Translations under genes and position numbers: made by a program
Source: RGIG5612 sp963591145
GTDB lineage: Bacteria > Bacillota > Clostridia > Lachnospirales > Lachnospiraceae
Assembly (NCBI GenBank): GCA_963591145.1
Contig: CAVARE010000025.1
Span: 1 to 31,188, forward strand
Direction: 5' to 3'
DNA: 31,188 nucleotides
The notes under the pieces: model-generated
Seen by the model: the letters and a program-made list of their open reading frames with translations, nothing else
Told to the model about the DNA's origin: nothing
Database searches by the model: none
In this document: piece by piece, positions 14,296 to 23,195 of the stretch
Layout of the letters: each line of letters starts with the position of its first letter
How positions within the stretch are numbered: position 1 is the first letter of the stretch

Positions 14296-16341
14296 ATGGA
14301 AAAACTTACATTTGGTCAGAAACTAAAAAAGGGTCTGTCATTTAGAACCATCAGTTCTAAAATCATTAATTCGCTGCTGTTGGGATTTATCATTCTTACA
14401 GTAGCACTTATTATTATATTTTCCAATTTTTCAGTATCAATGAATGAGGAGCTTGTTCTTGACAAGCTCAAAACGGATATGAACTATCTGCAGGATGTGC
14501 TGACTGACTTTAAAGATGTCGAATGGCATATCGAGGATGGCTCGTTATATTGCGGCGATGTGCTGGTGGGCGATGCCACCGAAGAGAATGCCAATCTGGA
14601 GCCATTTTATGAGGCTGAAGAAAAGACTGGCACATTTGTATATACATTCATGAAGTGCTCGGATGAAGGCCTTGAGTGGGTAGGAGATAATTCTACCGGA
14701 TATATGCAGGGACATTATGTCCGTGTCGCAGGTACCACCAAGGGAACGAGCGGCGAGTCCATAATCGGAACGTATATTGACAAGCAGGTTGCGGATGTTC
14801 TCGACGAAAAGGGCGAATATTATGGCGAGGCAAATGTAACCGGCGGTAAGATATACTGCTATTATAAAACCCTTCAGAATGAAGATGGGGAGACAGTTGG
14901 TGCCATTGTTGTCGGACGAAGCATGACTGAGATTATAGAAACCGCGTCAAATGCAACTGTCCGAATAATGATTCTGATAATCGCTGTCCTGATTTTCGTA
15001 TGCGTCTTAATTGTATTTGCACTGTCTACATGGACAAAGGCGGTAAAGAAGATCGAGAACTATCTGAACAGAATAAAAAATGGCGAGCTGCCTAATGACA
15101 GGCTTGAGCTAAATACCAAGGACGAGATCACGCAGGTGGCCAACTGCGTTAATGACATGGTAGATTCACTCAAGGACAGAGAAAGAATCGGAAGCGAGCT
15201 GTCTGTGGCTGCAGATATTCAGGCGAATCTCCTGCCTAAGACATTTCCTGCATATCCTCATAGGAATGATTTCGATCTTTTCGCCAGCATGGATCCTGCT
15301 AAGGAAGTAGGCGGCGATTTCTATGACTTCTTCATGGTTGACGCTGATCATATCGCATTGGTTATTGCCGATGTATCGGGTAAGGGCGTTCCGGCTGCAC
15401 TCTTTATGGTGACAACGCGGACACTCATTAAGGATCATTGCATGGCTGGCCTCAGTGCGGGGGATATACTCTCACAAGCCAATTCACTCCTGTGTGAAGG
15501 CAATGCCATAGGAATGTTTGTCACAGGCTGGCTGGGCATCGTGGAACTCAGTACAGGCAAGGTTGACTTCGCAAATGCAGGACATAATCCGCCAGCTATT
15601 TGCCATGACGGAGAGTTTACATATCTTAAGAGTAAGCATGGCTTTGTACTGGCAGGAATGGAAGGACTTAAATATCAGAGCCAGCAGCTTCAATTAGAGC
15701 CGGGAGATATCTTATTCCTGTATACGGATGGTGTGACAGAGAGCACGAATGCCCAGAATGAGCTGTACGGTGATAAGAGACTTCTTGATTTCCTGAATGG
15801 CCATCACAATATGAGCATGGAGGCTCTGTGTACGGCTATTAAGGCGGATACGGACGAGTTCAAGGGCGAGGCAGAGCAGTTTGACGACATCACGATGATA
15901 GGCTTCAAATATAATGGCGGCAAGTTAGGCCACTATGATATGAAAGTTGAAGCGATAACTGATAATATCCCTGTTATTGTTGATTTCGTAAATGACAAGC
16001 TGGAGAAAATGAACTGCACGCCGAAGGCCATGGCTCAGATCGATGTGGCAATTGATGAAATCGCAAGCAACATCGCATACTATGCATATAAGGACAGCAT
16101 CGGTTTCATGTTTGTTGTAATCGAAGAGCTGGACGATGACGGCAATGTCATGATGAGATTCGAAGATGGAGGCATGCCTTATAATCCGCTCGAAAGAGAA
16201 GACCCGGATATCTCTAAGAACGTAGAGGATCGGGAAGTCGGCGGCCTGGGCATTCATATCGTTAAGAAGACCATGGATGACGTGAAGTACGTTTACAGAA
16301 ACGGCAGGAACATATTAGTACTGTTTAAGAAGATTAGGTAG
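14296..16341 (+). CDS. Membrane sensor fused to PP2C phosphatase and RsbW-like ATPase
   Basis: This 681-residue protein has a membrane segment at 25-47, an extracytoplasmic Cache-like sensor (about 48-220), a second membrane segment (222-245) and a HAMP linker (246-298). A SpoIIE/RsbU-type PP2C domain (about 305-540) has metal-binding acids in GGDFYD (D341), ADVSGKG (D359), YTDGVTES (D478) and FDDITM (D530/D531). A C-terminal HATPase_c_2 domain (about 550-681) has DEIASN (E588, N592), EDGG (D624) and VGGLGIHIVKK. Both catalytic sets look complete, so one polypeptide may both phosphorylate and dephosphorylate a STAS protein under control of an outside signal. The STAS gene is immediately upstream. 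The ribosome site is weak (AGGGAT). Confidence 0.88.
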   Translation: MEKLTFGQKLKKGLSFRTISSKIINSLLLGFIILTVALIIIFSNFSVSMNEELVLDKLKTDMNYLQDVLTDFKDVEWHIEDGSLYCGDVLVGDATEENANLEPFYEAEEKTGTFVYTFMKCSDEGLEWVGDNSTGYMQGHYVRVAGTTKGTSGESIIGTYIDKQVADVLDEKGEYYGEANVTGGKIYCYYKTLQNEDGETVGAIVVGRSMTEIIETASNATVRIMILIIAVLIFVCVLIVFALSTWTKAVKKIENYLNRIKNGELPNDRLELNTKDEITQVANCVNDMVDSLKDRERIGSELSVAADIQANLLPKTFPAYPHRNDFDLFASMDPAKEVGGDFYDFFMVDADHIALVIADVSGKGVPAALFMVTTRTLIKDHCMAGLSAGDILSQANSLLCEGNAIGMFVTGWLGIVELSTGKVDFANAGHNPPAICHDGEFTYLKSKHGFVLAGMEGLKYQSQQLQLEPGDILFLYTDGVTESTNAQNELYGDKRLLDFLNGHHNMSMEALCTAIKADTDEFKGEAEQFDDITMIGFKYNGGKLGHYDMKVEAITDNIPVIVDFVNDKLEKMNCTPKAMAQIDVAIDEIASNIAYYAYKDSIGFMFVVIEELDDDGNVMMRFEDGGMPYNPLEREDPDISKNVEDREVGGLGIHIVKKTMDDVKYVYRNGRNILVLFKKIR

Positions 16342-16406
16342 TAGGCGTGCATGCCAAGGTTCATGGTGCGTGACCAACCAGATAATTAAAGAGAGAAAAG
16401 ATATTC

Positions 16407-16441
16407 CATATGACCTCTCGATGTCATCGAGGGGTCATATG
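16407..16441 (+). other. 35-nt hairpin, 16-bp stem with 3-nt loop
   Basis: CATATGACCTCTCGAT (16407-16422) pairs with ATCGAGGGGTCATATG (16426-16441); all positions pair, one as G-U. It lies 66 nt after the phosphatase stop and 31 nt before the helicase ATG. No T-run follows on either strand, so a factor-independent terminator is doubtful. It could be a 3'-end stabiliser or a DNA site. Confidence 0.6.
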
Positions 16442-16472
16442 TTGATAGAGCCGATTTTGAGAAAAGCGATAT

Positions 16473-18725
16473 ATGAGTAAAAAAGCCAGTAAAAAGACAT
16501 TTAAAATAAAGCCATTTCAGACCAAAGAGGAATATGCCATGCTGTATCTTAAGGGTGGCATGGATATTAATGATCCTATAATCGATGAAGAATATGATAA
16601 ATATGTCCGTAATTACGAAGAGCAATTAAGGCTCATGACAAAATGTCAGAAATTTGTCGACGAGGTGAAGAGGCTGGGCGTTAAGAAGATCTGCTCAGAG
16701 ATAAGGCCGGCTGTAGTTGAAGATGTTAAGAATAGGATAGAGCATGTGTTGTCATCAGGTCGGTTGGCGATGTCTGCGGAATGCTTCAGAAGTAACTATT
16801 CTTACCGCAAATATCGCGGAAGCAGGCTTGTTGATGATTCTGAACTGGTTACTTATGTGAGAAATTTCCCGGAATACGGAGCCAGAAGCTGGACTAATCT
16901 GATAGCAAATACTGCTAAAAACGGACGTTTTTCGGCATATTTGTATCAGATGGCTAAGGCGAACAGCGCCGCACTGCAGAGACTGCTGGATAAAGGCATG
17001 CCATATATGCAGGCAGGCATGTATAATCTGGAGCCTGACGTTAAGAAGAAACTTGACAGTTATTATACGGTTTTCGTCGCGCAGATAGCTCCAGAGATAG
17101 AGGAGTATTTTACCCCAGAGCATATAGAGGCCTGCATTTTCCGAAATCCGTACTATGGGGCGGTCTATAGAGAAAATCTCATGCTGGAAAGAAAGGCCAA
17201 TATTCTCCGCCAGAACATGCTGAAGCAGATTCCGGATACCTATCCTGAGCTGTTCCCGGCAGCAAGGACCATAAAGAGGCATTTTATCTTGCATGTGGGA
17301 CCTACGAATTCTGGCAAAACCTATGCTGCGGTGAGAGCATTTGCGGAAAATAAGAGATGTACATATCTGGCCCCGCTAAGACTTCTGGCCTATGAGCAGT
17401 TCGAGAGCCTGAACAGAGAGGGAATCATCTGCTCGCTGCGAACCGGCGAGGAGAGAATAGAGGTGCCGGGAGCCGAGTGCGTGGCATCTACGATAGAGAT
17501 GGCCAGCATTGAAGACGAGTGGGATGTGGCAGTAATTGATGAAGGACAGATGATCAATGATCCGTCCCGAGGCGGGGCATGGTCGGAGGCGCTGTTAGGA
17601 CTCATGGCATCTGAGATCCATGTATGCCTGGCGCCCGAGGCCGAGAGAATCTATATTCAGCTTATAGAAGAGTGCGGCGATACCTATGAGGTTGTGCGTC
17701 ATAACCGCTTATGTCCGCTGAGAATTGAGAAGAAGGATTTTAATTTTCCGCAGGATGTCCAGGATGGTGACGCGCTTATAGTATTTTCAAGAAGAGATGT
17801 GCATGCCGTTGCATCTGAGCTTCAGAGGTACAACATTAAGACCTCTGTTATCTATGGCCGTCTTCCGTATGACGTAAGACATGGGCAGGCAGCTGATTTC
17901 TCAAACGGCAATACGAGAGTGCTTGTGGCTACGGATGCCATCGGTATGGGTCTAAATCTTCCAATCCAGAGAGTGGTATTCCTGGAATTGGAGAAATTCG
18001 ACGGGTTCGGCAGGCGGGATCTGCGGCCTGATGAAATACGGCAGATCGCGGGACGCGCCGGCAGGAAGGGTCTGTATCACGAGGGAATAGTCACCTCAGA
18101 ATATGGCCGCAAGATGATCCGCGACGCATTCAGCATGCCGGTGGAGGATATCACCCAGGCGGTTATCGCCTTTCCGCAGACGCTGATCAATATGGATGCG
18201 CATCTGGAAGACATATTAAAGAGATGGGATGAGATTCCGCCTAAAGAAGGATTTGCCAAGGAAGATATGAAGGAACAGCTGGTTATGTGCCATGCAATCT
18301 CCGACATATCGGATGATAACGAATTCTTGTACAAATGCATAACGATTCCTTTTGACTCTGAAAACGAGTATCTGTTTGATCTGTGGAAGGAATTATGCAC
18401 GGACGAGGCCCTGGGAAGAGAGCCTAAGATAGGCCGCTACATTCCGGATATAGACGCGCAAATGAGTCAGGCCGGCGATCTGGAGTGGCTCGAAGAGCAG
18501 TTTAGGCTAGGCGACCTCTTATATGGATTTTGCGATAAATTCAGGCATGATAACTGGATCGAGAATATCATGCGATGCAAGAAGAAACTGTCAGAGCAGA
18601 TCACAAATATATTAAATGAGCAGCATCTTAAAGGCCGTACCTGCAGGCGCTGCGGCAGGAAACTGCCATGGAAATATCCACATGCTGTATGTGAGAAATG
18701 CTTCGAACAGCGCAGGTTCAGATGA
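16473..18725 (+). CDS. Suv3-like DExH RNA helicase with C-terminal zinc ribbon
   Basis: This 750-residue protein carries a superfamily 2 helicase core close to mitochondrial Suv3. Walker A is HVGPTNSGKT (K282), followed by YLAPLRLLAYE (motif Ia), VASTIEMAS, and Walker B IDEGQM (D356/E357). Further on are IVFSRRDVHAVA (about 437-448), VATDAIGMGLNLP, and motif VI QIAGRAGRKG (524-533). About 270 residues precede the core and have no recognised domain. The C-terminus has C724-x2-C727 and C740-x2-C743, a likely zinc ribbon. Suv3 unwinds RNA for a 3' exonuclease in mitochondria; a role in RNA decay is an inference here. The ribosome site is weak. tcdA follows 128 nt downstream on the same strand. 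Confidence 0.82.
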   Translation: MSKKASKKTFKIKPFQTKEEYAMLYLKGGMDINDPIIDEEYDKYVRNYEEQLRLMTKCQKFVDEVKRLGVKKICSEIRPAVVEDVKNRIEHVLSSGRLAMSAECFRSNYSYRKYRGSRLVDDSELVTYVRNFPEYGARSWTNLIANTAKNGRFSAYLYQMAKANSAALQRLLDKGMPYMQAGMYNLEPDVKKKLDSYYTVFVAQIAPEIEEYFTPEHIEACIFRNPYYGAVYRENLMLERKANILRQNMLKQIPDTYPELFPAARTIKRHFILHVGPTNSGKTYAAVRAFAENKRCTYLAPLRLLAYEQFESLNREGIICSLRTGEERIEVPGAECVASTIEMASIEDEWDVAVIDEGQMINDPSRGGAWSEALLGLMASEIHVCLAPEAERIYIQLIEECGDTYEVVRHNRLCPLRIEKKDFNFPQDVQDGDALIVFSRRDVHAVASELQRYNIKTSVIYGRLPYDVRHGQAADFSNGNTRVLVATDAIGMGLNLPIQRVVFLELEKFDGFGRRDLRPDEIRQIAGRAGRKGLYHEGIVTSEYGRKMIRDAFSMPVEDITQAVIAFPQTLINMDAHLEDILKRWDEIPPKEGFAKEDMKEQLVMCHAISDISDDNEFLYKCITIPFDSENEYLFDLWKELCTDEALGREPKIGRYIPDIDAQMSQAGDLEWLEEQFRLGDLLYGFCDKFRHDNWIENIMRCKKKLSEQITNILNEQHLKGRTCRRCGRKLPWKYPHAVCEKCFEQRRFR

Positions 18726-18775
18726 AATATGACTGCGATTGCATTGTGAATATGGCGATATGCAGATGGCTAAGT

Positions 18776-18830
18776 AAGGTTTGCTGTGAAAGTGCTGCGC
18801 GCCTATAGCCGCGTAGTTTCACATAACCTT
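18776..18830 (+). other. Extended palindrome upstream of tcdA
   Basis: Three nested arms pair in order: AAGGTT (18776-18781) with AACCTT (18825-18830), TGTGAAA (18785-18791) with TTTCACA (18817-18823), and CTGCGCG with CGCGTAG (one G-U) inside. The centre is CCTATAGC. There is no following T-run. It ends 23 nt before the tcdA ATG. Confidence 0.55.
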
Positions 18831-18853
18831 GAGATGAAATAGGAAGAATTAAA

Positions 18854-19675
18854 ATGGAAGATCAATTTACCAGAACCAGAATGCTGTTAGGAGGTGCAGT
18901 GGACGACCTGTGGAATAAGCGTGTAGCGGTATTCGGCGTCGGCGGCGTCGGCGGATATGTATGCGAGGTCCTGGCCAGAAGCGGCATCGGAACCATCGAC
19001 ATAATCGATAATGACCAGGTCTCAATCTCCAACCTGAATCGCCAGATAATCGCAACCCACGCCACAGTTGGAAAGGATAAGGTTCAGGCCATGAAGGAAC
19101 GAATATTAAGCATAAATCCCGACATTCAGGTGAATGCGCATCAGTGCTTCTTCCTGCCTGAGAATGCAGATACATTTCACTTCGAGGAATACGATTATGT
19201 AGTTGATGCCGTGGATACGGTGGCGGCTAAGATATCAATTATCCTCAAGGCACAGGCGGCAAATGTGCCTGTCATAAGCGCCATGGGTGCTGGCAATAAA
19301 TTAGATCCGACCAGATTCAAGGTGGCCGATATCTATGAGACTGAAATGGATAGGCTGGCCAAGGTTATGCGGCATGAACTAAAGAAGCGAGGCGTATCTC
19401 ATCTTAAGGTAGTATATTCGGATGAGAAGCCGACGGCGCCGCTGTTTCAGCCAGAAGCAGATGCGCAGGCGGCTGACAGCACTCAAGAAATCAAGGCTGC
19501 AGGCAGTATCCAGAGTGAAGACAGCGCAGATTCAATAAAAGCTCCGAGACGCCGCCAGACCCCAGGCAGTCTCGCCTTCGTCCCGGCAGTGGCAGGCTGC
19601 ATTATAGGTGGGGAGGTCGTCAAAGATCTGACTGGAGTGAACGGAACAACTACGATGGCAGACGTGCTGTCATGA
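18854..19675 (+). CDS. tcdA: tRNA threonylcarbamoyladenosine dehydratase (ThiF/HesA family)
   Basis: TcdA uses ATP to cyclise t6A at position 37 of ANN-decoding tRNAs to ct6A. The 273-residue protein has the Rossmann nucleotide site VAVFGVGGVGGYVCEVLARSG (residues about 24-44), then the family blocks IDNDQVSISNLNRQI, GKDKVQAM, DAVDTVAAKI and ISAMGAGNKLDPT. SDEKP is followed by an additional low-complexity stretch of about 40 residues (roughly 198-237, rich in A, D, S and E) before the conserved PGSLAFVPAVAGCIIGGEV. That insertion is unusual in length. The gene stands between the helicase and VWA genes. The ribosome site AGGAAG is spaced normally. Confidence 0.9.
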   Translation: MEDQFTRTRMLLGGAVDDLWNKRVAVFGVGGVGGYVCEVLARSGIGTIDIIDNDQVSISNLNRQIIATHATVGKDKVQAMKERILSINPDIQVNAHQCFFLPENADTFHFEEYDYVVDAVDTVAAKISIILKAQAANVPVISAMGAGNKLDPTRFKVADIYETEMDRLAKVMRHELKKRGVSHLKVVYSDEKPTAPLFQPEADAQAADSTQEIKAAGSIQSEDSADSIKAPRRRQTPGSLAFVPAVAGCIIGGEVVKDLTGVNGTTTMADVLS

Positions 19676-19693
19676 ATAAATACAAATAGCAAT

Positions 19694-19777
19694 GTGCCGT
19701 GAACCTCGGCATGCAGCCCCTGCTCGAAAACGCCTACGCTGATTGTTTTCTCGCAGGGTGCTGCGCCGTCCCGGCAC
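19694..19777 (+). repeat. 84-bp palindromic element, copy 1
   Basis: The unit starts GTGCCGTGAACC and ends CCGTCCCGGCAC. It matches the copy at 26243-26326 at 79 of 84 positions. Arms: element bases 1-6 with 79-84, 14-17 with 72-75, 20-24 with 67-71, 25-30 with 60-65, and 33-38 with 52-57. Base pair 37:53 is A-T here and T-A in the other copy, so the pairing is conserved. It lies between tcdA and the VWA gene. No T-run, transposase or target duplication is visible. Confidence 0.85.
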
Positions 19778-19837
19778 AAATACATATTTATATAATATTA
19801 TGTTGTGAGAGCCATACGACATTGGAAATCTTTAAAT

Positions 19838-21421
19838 ATGGTTGAAATATCTGACAAAGCCAACAAAATACTGCAGCTGTCCCGGGACATACTCATCCTA
19901 TCCAGAAATACGCTTCTGGTTAACCTGAGATTCCTGGATGCGGCGCTGGGGCAGTTTAAATATGTGCCCTTCGATGCATCGGTGATTGGCACGGACGGTC
20001 TCAATCTGTTCTACAATCCGATGACCATATTGACCATGTACCAGACGGGCAAGGAAGATGCGGCACGGGGGTACCTTCATATGGTGCTTCATTGCATTTT
20101 CAGGCATATGTATGTCTCGGCAAATATCAACAGGAGACTGTGGAATCTCGCCTGCGATATAGCCGTGGAAAATGCCATAACAGACCTGAATGTTAAATCA
20201 GTAAAGACCGCTCATGAAACAGAGATGATATCTGAATTTCATAAGCTGGAGAAGGAGATTGGAAGGCTCACTGCGGAGAAAATCTATAGATATCTAAGGG
20301 ATTCAGGCATAAAAGGTAAGTCCTTAAACAGGCTGGAACGAATATTTTATGTGGACGAGCATTCCTTCTGGTATCAGGATGAGATGGCCAGTCAATCAGG
20401 AATTGATGATAATAATGGCTCATCGGGTGCGGGAGACGACAGCACAGGCAGTGATGAAAATAGTCAGAAGCAGGATGATTGTTCTGATTCTGAGGATTCT
20501 GCAGCCGAAAGCGAACGAAATAGTCAAGACAACGAGAGCATCACATTAGGACGAGCCGCAGACGATTCATACGACGAATCAGGAGAGAATACTCAGTGTA
20601 ATGAGGTCATCCCTAATTCTGATATAAATAACAGAGATGAAGATTCAAGAAGCCGCGCCGAGCAGGAAGAGATATGGAAGCAGATATCAGAGAGAATGCA
20701 GATGGATCTGGAAACATTTTCGAAGGATATCGGCAAGGGTACCGGTAACATGATCCAGAACCTGCGCGAGGTGAACCGTGAAAAGTACGATTATGCGGCA
20801 TTCCTGAAGAAATTCGCAGTGCGAGGCGAGGTGATGCGGGTCAGCGATGATGAATTTGACTATATTTATTATACCTATGGACTTAAGATGTATGGCCGCA
20901 TGCCCCTTATAGAACCCCTCGAATACAAGGAAGCCAAAAGAATCAGAGAATTCGTTATTGCCATCGACACATCCGCATCGGTAATCGGCAGTCAGGTGGA
21001 GGCCTTTATTACCAAGACCTACAACATTCTTAAGAGTACGGAGAGCTTCTTCTCGAAGATCAATCTTCATATAATCCAATGCGATGTCCAGATCAAGGAG
21101 CATGTGAAGATCACTACTAAAGAAGAATTTGACGAATATATAAGCAATATGAGGATCATCGGCGCCGGCGGAACGGACTTCAGGCCTGTATTTGAGGCGG
21201 TTGATGAGATGCTGGCAAATAAAGAATTCAGAAACCTTAAGGGCTTGATATATTTCACCGATGGATATGGAACATTCCCGTCTAAGAAGCCGGATTATGA
21301 TACGGCATTTGTATTTGTAAATGATGATTACGAGAAGCCTCAGGTGCCGGTCTGGGCGATAAGGCTGGTGCTTCCGCGAGAAGACCTGGTGCAACAGTCT
21401 GCCGATAACTATACCAAGTAG
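19838..21421 (+). CDS. DUF2201 putative metallopeptidase-like and VWA-domain protein
   Basis: With the ATG at 19838 the protein is 527 residues. A GTG eleven codons earlier is also open, and neither start has a strong ribosome site. The N-terminal DUF2201_N part (about 1-175) carries HMVLHCIFRH (81-90), an HExxH-like metal site without the glutamate, and LWNLACDIAVENAI. Residues about 182-272 are acidic, low-complexity and probably disordered. The C-terminal VWA-like domain (about 370-520) has the MIDAS motif DTSAS (377-381), GGTDFRP and YFTDGYG. DUF2201 proteins typically pair with MoxR-type AAA+ ATPases, and one is encoded two genes downstream. The role is likely chaperone-like or metal-dependent complex remodelling; substrates are unknown. 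Confidence 0.82.
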   Translation: MVEISDKANKILQLSRDILILSRNTLLVNLRFLDAALGQFKYVPFDASVIGTDGLNLFYNPMTILTMYQTGKEDAARGYLHMVLHCIFRHMYVSANINRRLWNLACDIAVENAITDLNVKSVKTAHETEMISEFHKLEKEIGRLTAEKIYRYLRDSGIKGKSLNRLERIFYVDEHSFWYQDEMASQSGIDDNNGSSGAGDDSTGSDENSQKQDDCSDSEDSAAESERNSQDNESITLGRAADDSYDESGENTQCNEVIPNSDINNRDEDSRSRAEQEEIWKQISERMQMDLETFSKDIGKGTGNMIQNLREVNREKYDYAAFLKKFAVRGEVMRVSDDEFDYIYYTYGLKMYGRMPLIEPLEYKEAKRIREFVIAIDTSASVIGSQVEAFITKTYNILKSTESFFSKINLHIIQCDVQIKEHVKITTKEEFDEYISNMRIIGAGGTDFRPVFEAVDEMLANKEFRNLKGLIYFTDGYGTFPSKKPDYDTAFVFVNDDYEKPQVPVWAIRLVLPREDLVQQSADNYTK

Positions 21422-21436
21422 CTTGTCAGAATTTTT

Positions 21437-21507
21437 ATCTACCTCATTAGAAAAAAGTATAGAGCAGTGGGACTATCAGTGTACTACATGAAAGTAATGA
21501 GGTGGAT
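21437..21507 (+). other. Inverted repeat between the VWA and BRCT-DUF6273 genes
   Basis: ATCTACCTCATTA (21437-21449) and TAATGAGGTGGAT (21495-21507) are inverted copies with 12 of 13 matches, around a 45-nt centre that can also pair weakly. It lies in a 194-nt gap. No other feature was seen in that gap. Confidence 0.5.
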
Positions 21508-21615
21508 GACTGGTGGGCAGGTGTTACATTTTATTAAAAGAACGTAACTGGAAAATGGCAGCGGGCAGCGTGAGATGAAATAAATTATGGCAGGACGAGA
21601 GCCAGGAGCAAATAA

Positions 21616-23142
21616 ATGAAGACTAATATAGCCACAGGTGCGGGCAATATAGAATTTAATAATGTGCAGTTTACCCTAATAGGTCTTCCTGCGCCTGACA
21701 GACGCAAGATAACCCAGACCATTAAGGAAAATGGCGGCGTCGTGGCTGAATATTCAGAGAAGACCAGCTATATAATCTGCGACGAGGAGAAGCTGGATCG
21801 TCACGAGAAATTCCTGGATATAAGAAGACGGGAGTCGGAAGGCACGGTTTATATTATGACGGTGCTGCTGTTTCAATTGTGGACAGAGCCTGCCAGGGAG
21901 ATAACGAGGCTCTCCATGGAGCGAAGAACCGGCGCGGCCGATCACTTCATAACCCATGAAGCGGACTGGGCAAATGAACAATTCGCTGCCTCTGAGAAGA
22001 TAAGATCCTTTATGACAGGCAAGGTGCCGGAGATTCTCATATATCTGATCTCTCACGGGATTGATGATAACCTGGACAGATATGTCAAATGGATGCGTGC
22101 AAATGAAAACGAGAAGTGGGAGAAATGTCTCAGATTCCCCCGCTTTAATGTATATGTAAGAACATATCTGGCACTATATTATCTAAGAAATCAGGCTGAG
22201 TGGGACAGCAGGTCGTCGCAGGCGGCAGATCAGATCAGGGAATTTCTGACGAAAAATACTGTTAAGATAACAGATATCCTGTATAGGGAGGTATCTAACG
22301 AAGGAATACATCTGTATCTGGACTGGCTACTGGCACAGGAACCAGGCTGGTCTGCCTCAGGATATTCTGACGGATTTTATACCTTTAATGTGGTTAAGCG
22401 GCTGATTGACAGGGCGATTAAGGAAAATGAAACTGATAAGAAGAGCTTCTATCTGAATTACAAGTCAGAGCATTTTACCGAAGCATTTGCCATGGAATCA
22501 GAAGATAATGATATGGATATAGAATTTGGGCTGAAGGTACGGCCTGCAGCTTATTACGGCGCAGGCGAGGAGATTGTGCTGGGAAGAGGCAGAATCTCTG
22601 AGGCAGATATAGAGCCTATGAAGTGGATTGTTTTGCACAGCGACGGAGAGAAAGCTCTGATAATAAGTAAGGATGCAGTGGCGGCCATGCCTTATGTCAG
22701 TGAGATCGCACCGACGGATTGGGAACATTCGATAATCAGAGCATGGCTTAACAGCGAGTTCTATGACAATACATTTAATGACCTGGAGAAGCAGAGGATA
22801 ATAAATACCTCTGTAGATAATAAGGAAAATCCTAAGTTTAAGACGCCATGCGGACATGATACTGATGATAATGTATTTCTGCTGTCGCTTGATGAGGCTG
22901 AGAGATATTTTGATGAGACGGAAGACAGGGCGGCGGCAGCAACAGAATATGCGCAGAATCAGGGGGCATTCGTATTGGGCGGATATACATCCTGGTGGCT
23001 CAGAACCTCAGGCCGTGATAATACCAGGGCAGCCTATGTGGTAACTGACGGCACCATTAATGAATATGGATGTTTCGTAAATAATAAGAGCAATGCAGTA
23101 AGACCTGCCATGTGGATAAAGATAGAAACCGCGGAATTCTGA
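21616..23142 (+). CDS. BRCT-like and DUF6273 two-domain protein
   Basis: This 508-residue protein has an N-terminal BRCT-like domain (about 13-95: VQFTLIGLPAPDRRKITQTI, ENGGVVAEYSEKTSYIICDE). A helical middle follows (about 110-300) with no recognised family. The C-terminal DUF6273 region (about 305-505) includes IEPMKWIVLHSDGEKALIISKD, IIRAWLNSEFYDNTF, DNVFLLSLDEAERYF, SWWLRTSGRDNTRAAYV and NNKSNAVRPAMWIKI. DUF6273 is common in Clostridia, usually in exported or phage-like proteins and of unknown function. No signal peptide is seen, so this protein should be cytosolic. It lies between the VWA and MoxR genes, all co-oriented, which suggests a scaffold or substrate of that pair. AGGAG precedes the ATG. 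The BRCT call is from pattern only. Confidence 0.68.
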   Translation: MKTNIATGAGNIEFNNVQFTLIGLPAPDRRKITQTIKENGGVVAEYSEKTSYIICDEEKLDRHEKFLDIRRRESEGTVYIMTVLLFQLWTEPAREITRLSMERRTGAADHFITHEADWANEQFAASEKIRSFMTGKVPEILIYLISHGIDDNLDRYVKWMRANENEKWEKCLRFPRFNVYVRTYLALYYLRNQAEWDSRSSQAADQIREFLTKNTVKITDILYREVSNEGIHLYLDWLLAQEPGWSASGYSDGFYTFNVVKRLIDRAIKENETDKKSFYLNYKSEHFTEAFAMESEDNDMDIEFGLKVRPAAYYGAGEEIVLGRGRISEADIEPMKWIVLHSDGEKALIISKDAVAAMPYVSEIAPTDWEHSIIRAWLNSEFYDNTFNDLEKQRIINTSVDNKENPKFKTPCGHDTDDNVFLLSLDEAERYFDETEDRAAAATEYAQNQGAFVLGGYTSWWLRTSGRDNTRAAYVVTDGTINEYGCFVNNKSNAVRPAMWIKIETAEF

Positions 23143-23195
23143 CCAGCCAGATTTAATAAAGCAGTTATATCAGAAATCAGAAGGAGAGACTGACT

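Noticed and set aside
19694..19777. 84-bp element as an intrinsic terminator
   Set aside because: The stem is strong, but neither copy has a T-run on either strand.
19805..19837. GTG start eleven codons upstream for the VWA gene
   Set aside because: No ribosome site precedes it and the extra residues do not look conserved; the ATG at 19838 is preferred, though neither is certain.
20687..21394. 235-codon open frame antisense to the VWA gene
   Set aside because: Overlaps the conserved VWA domain coding region and shows no recognisable protein features.
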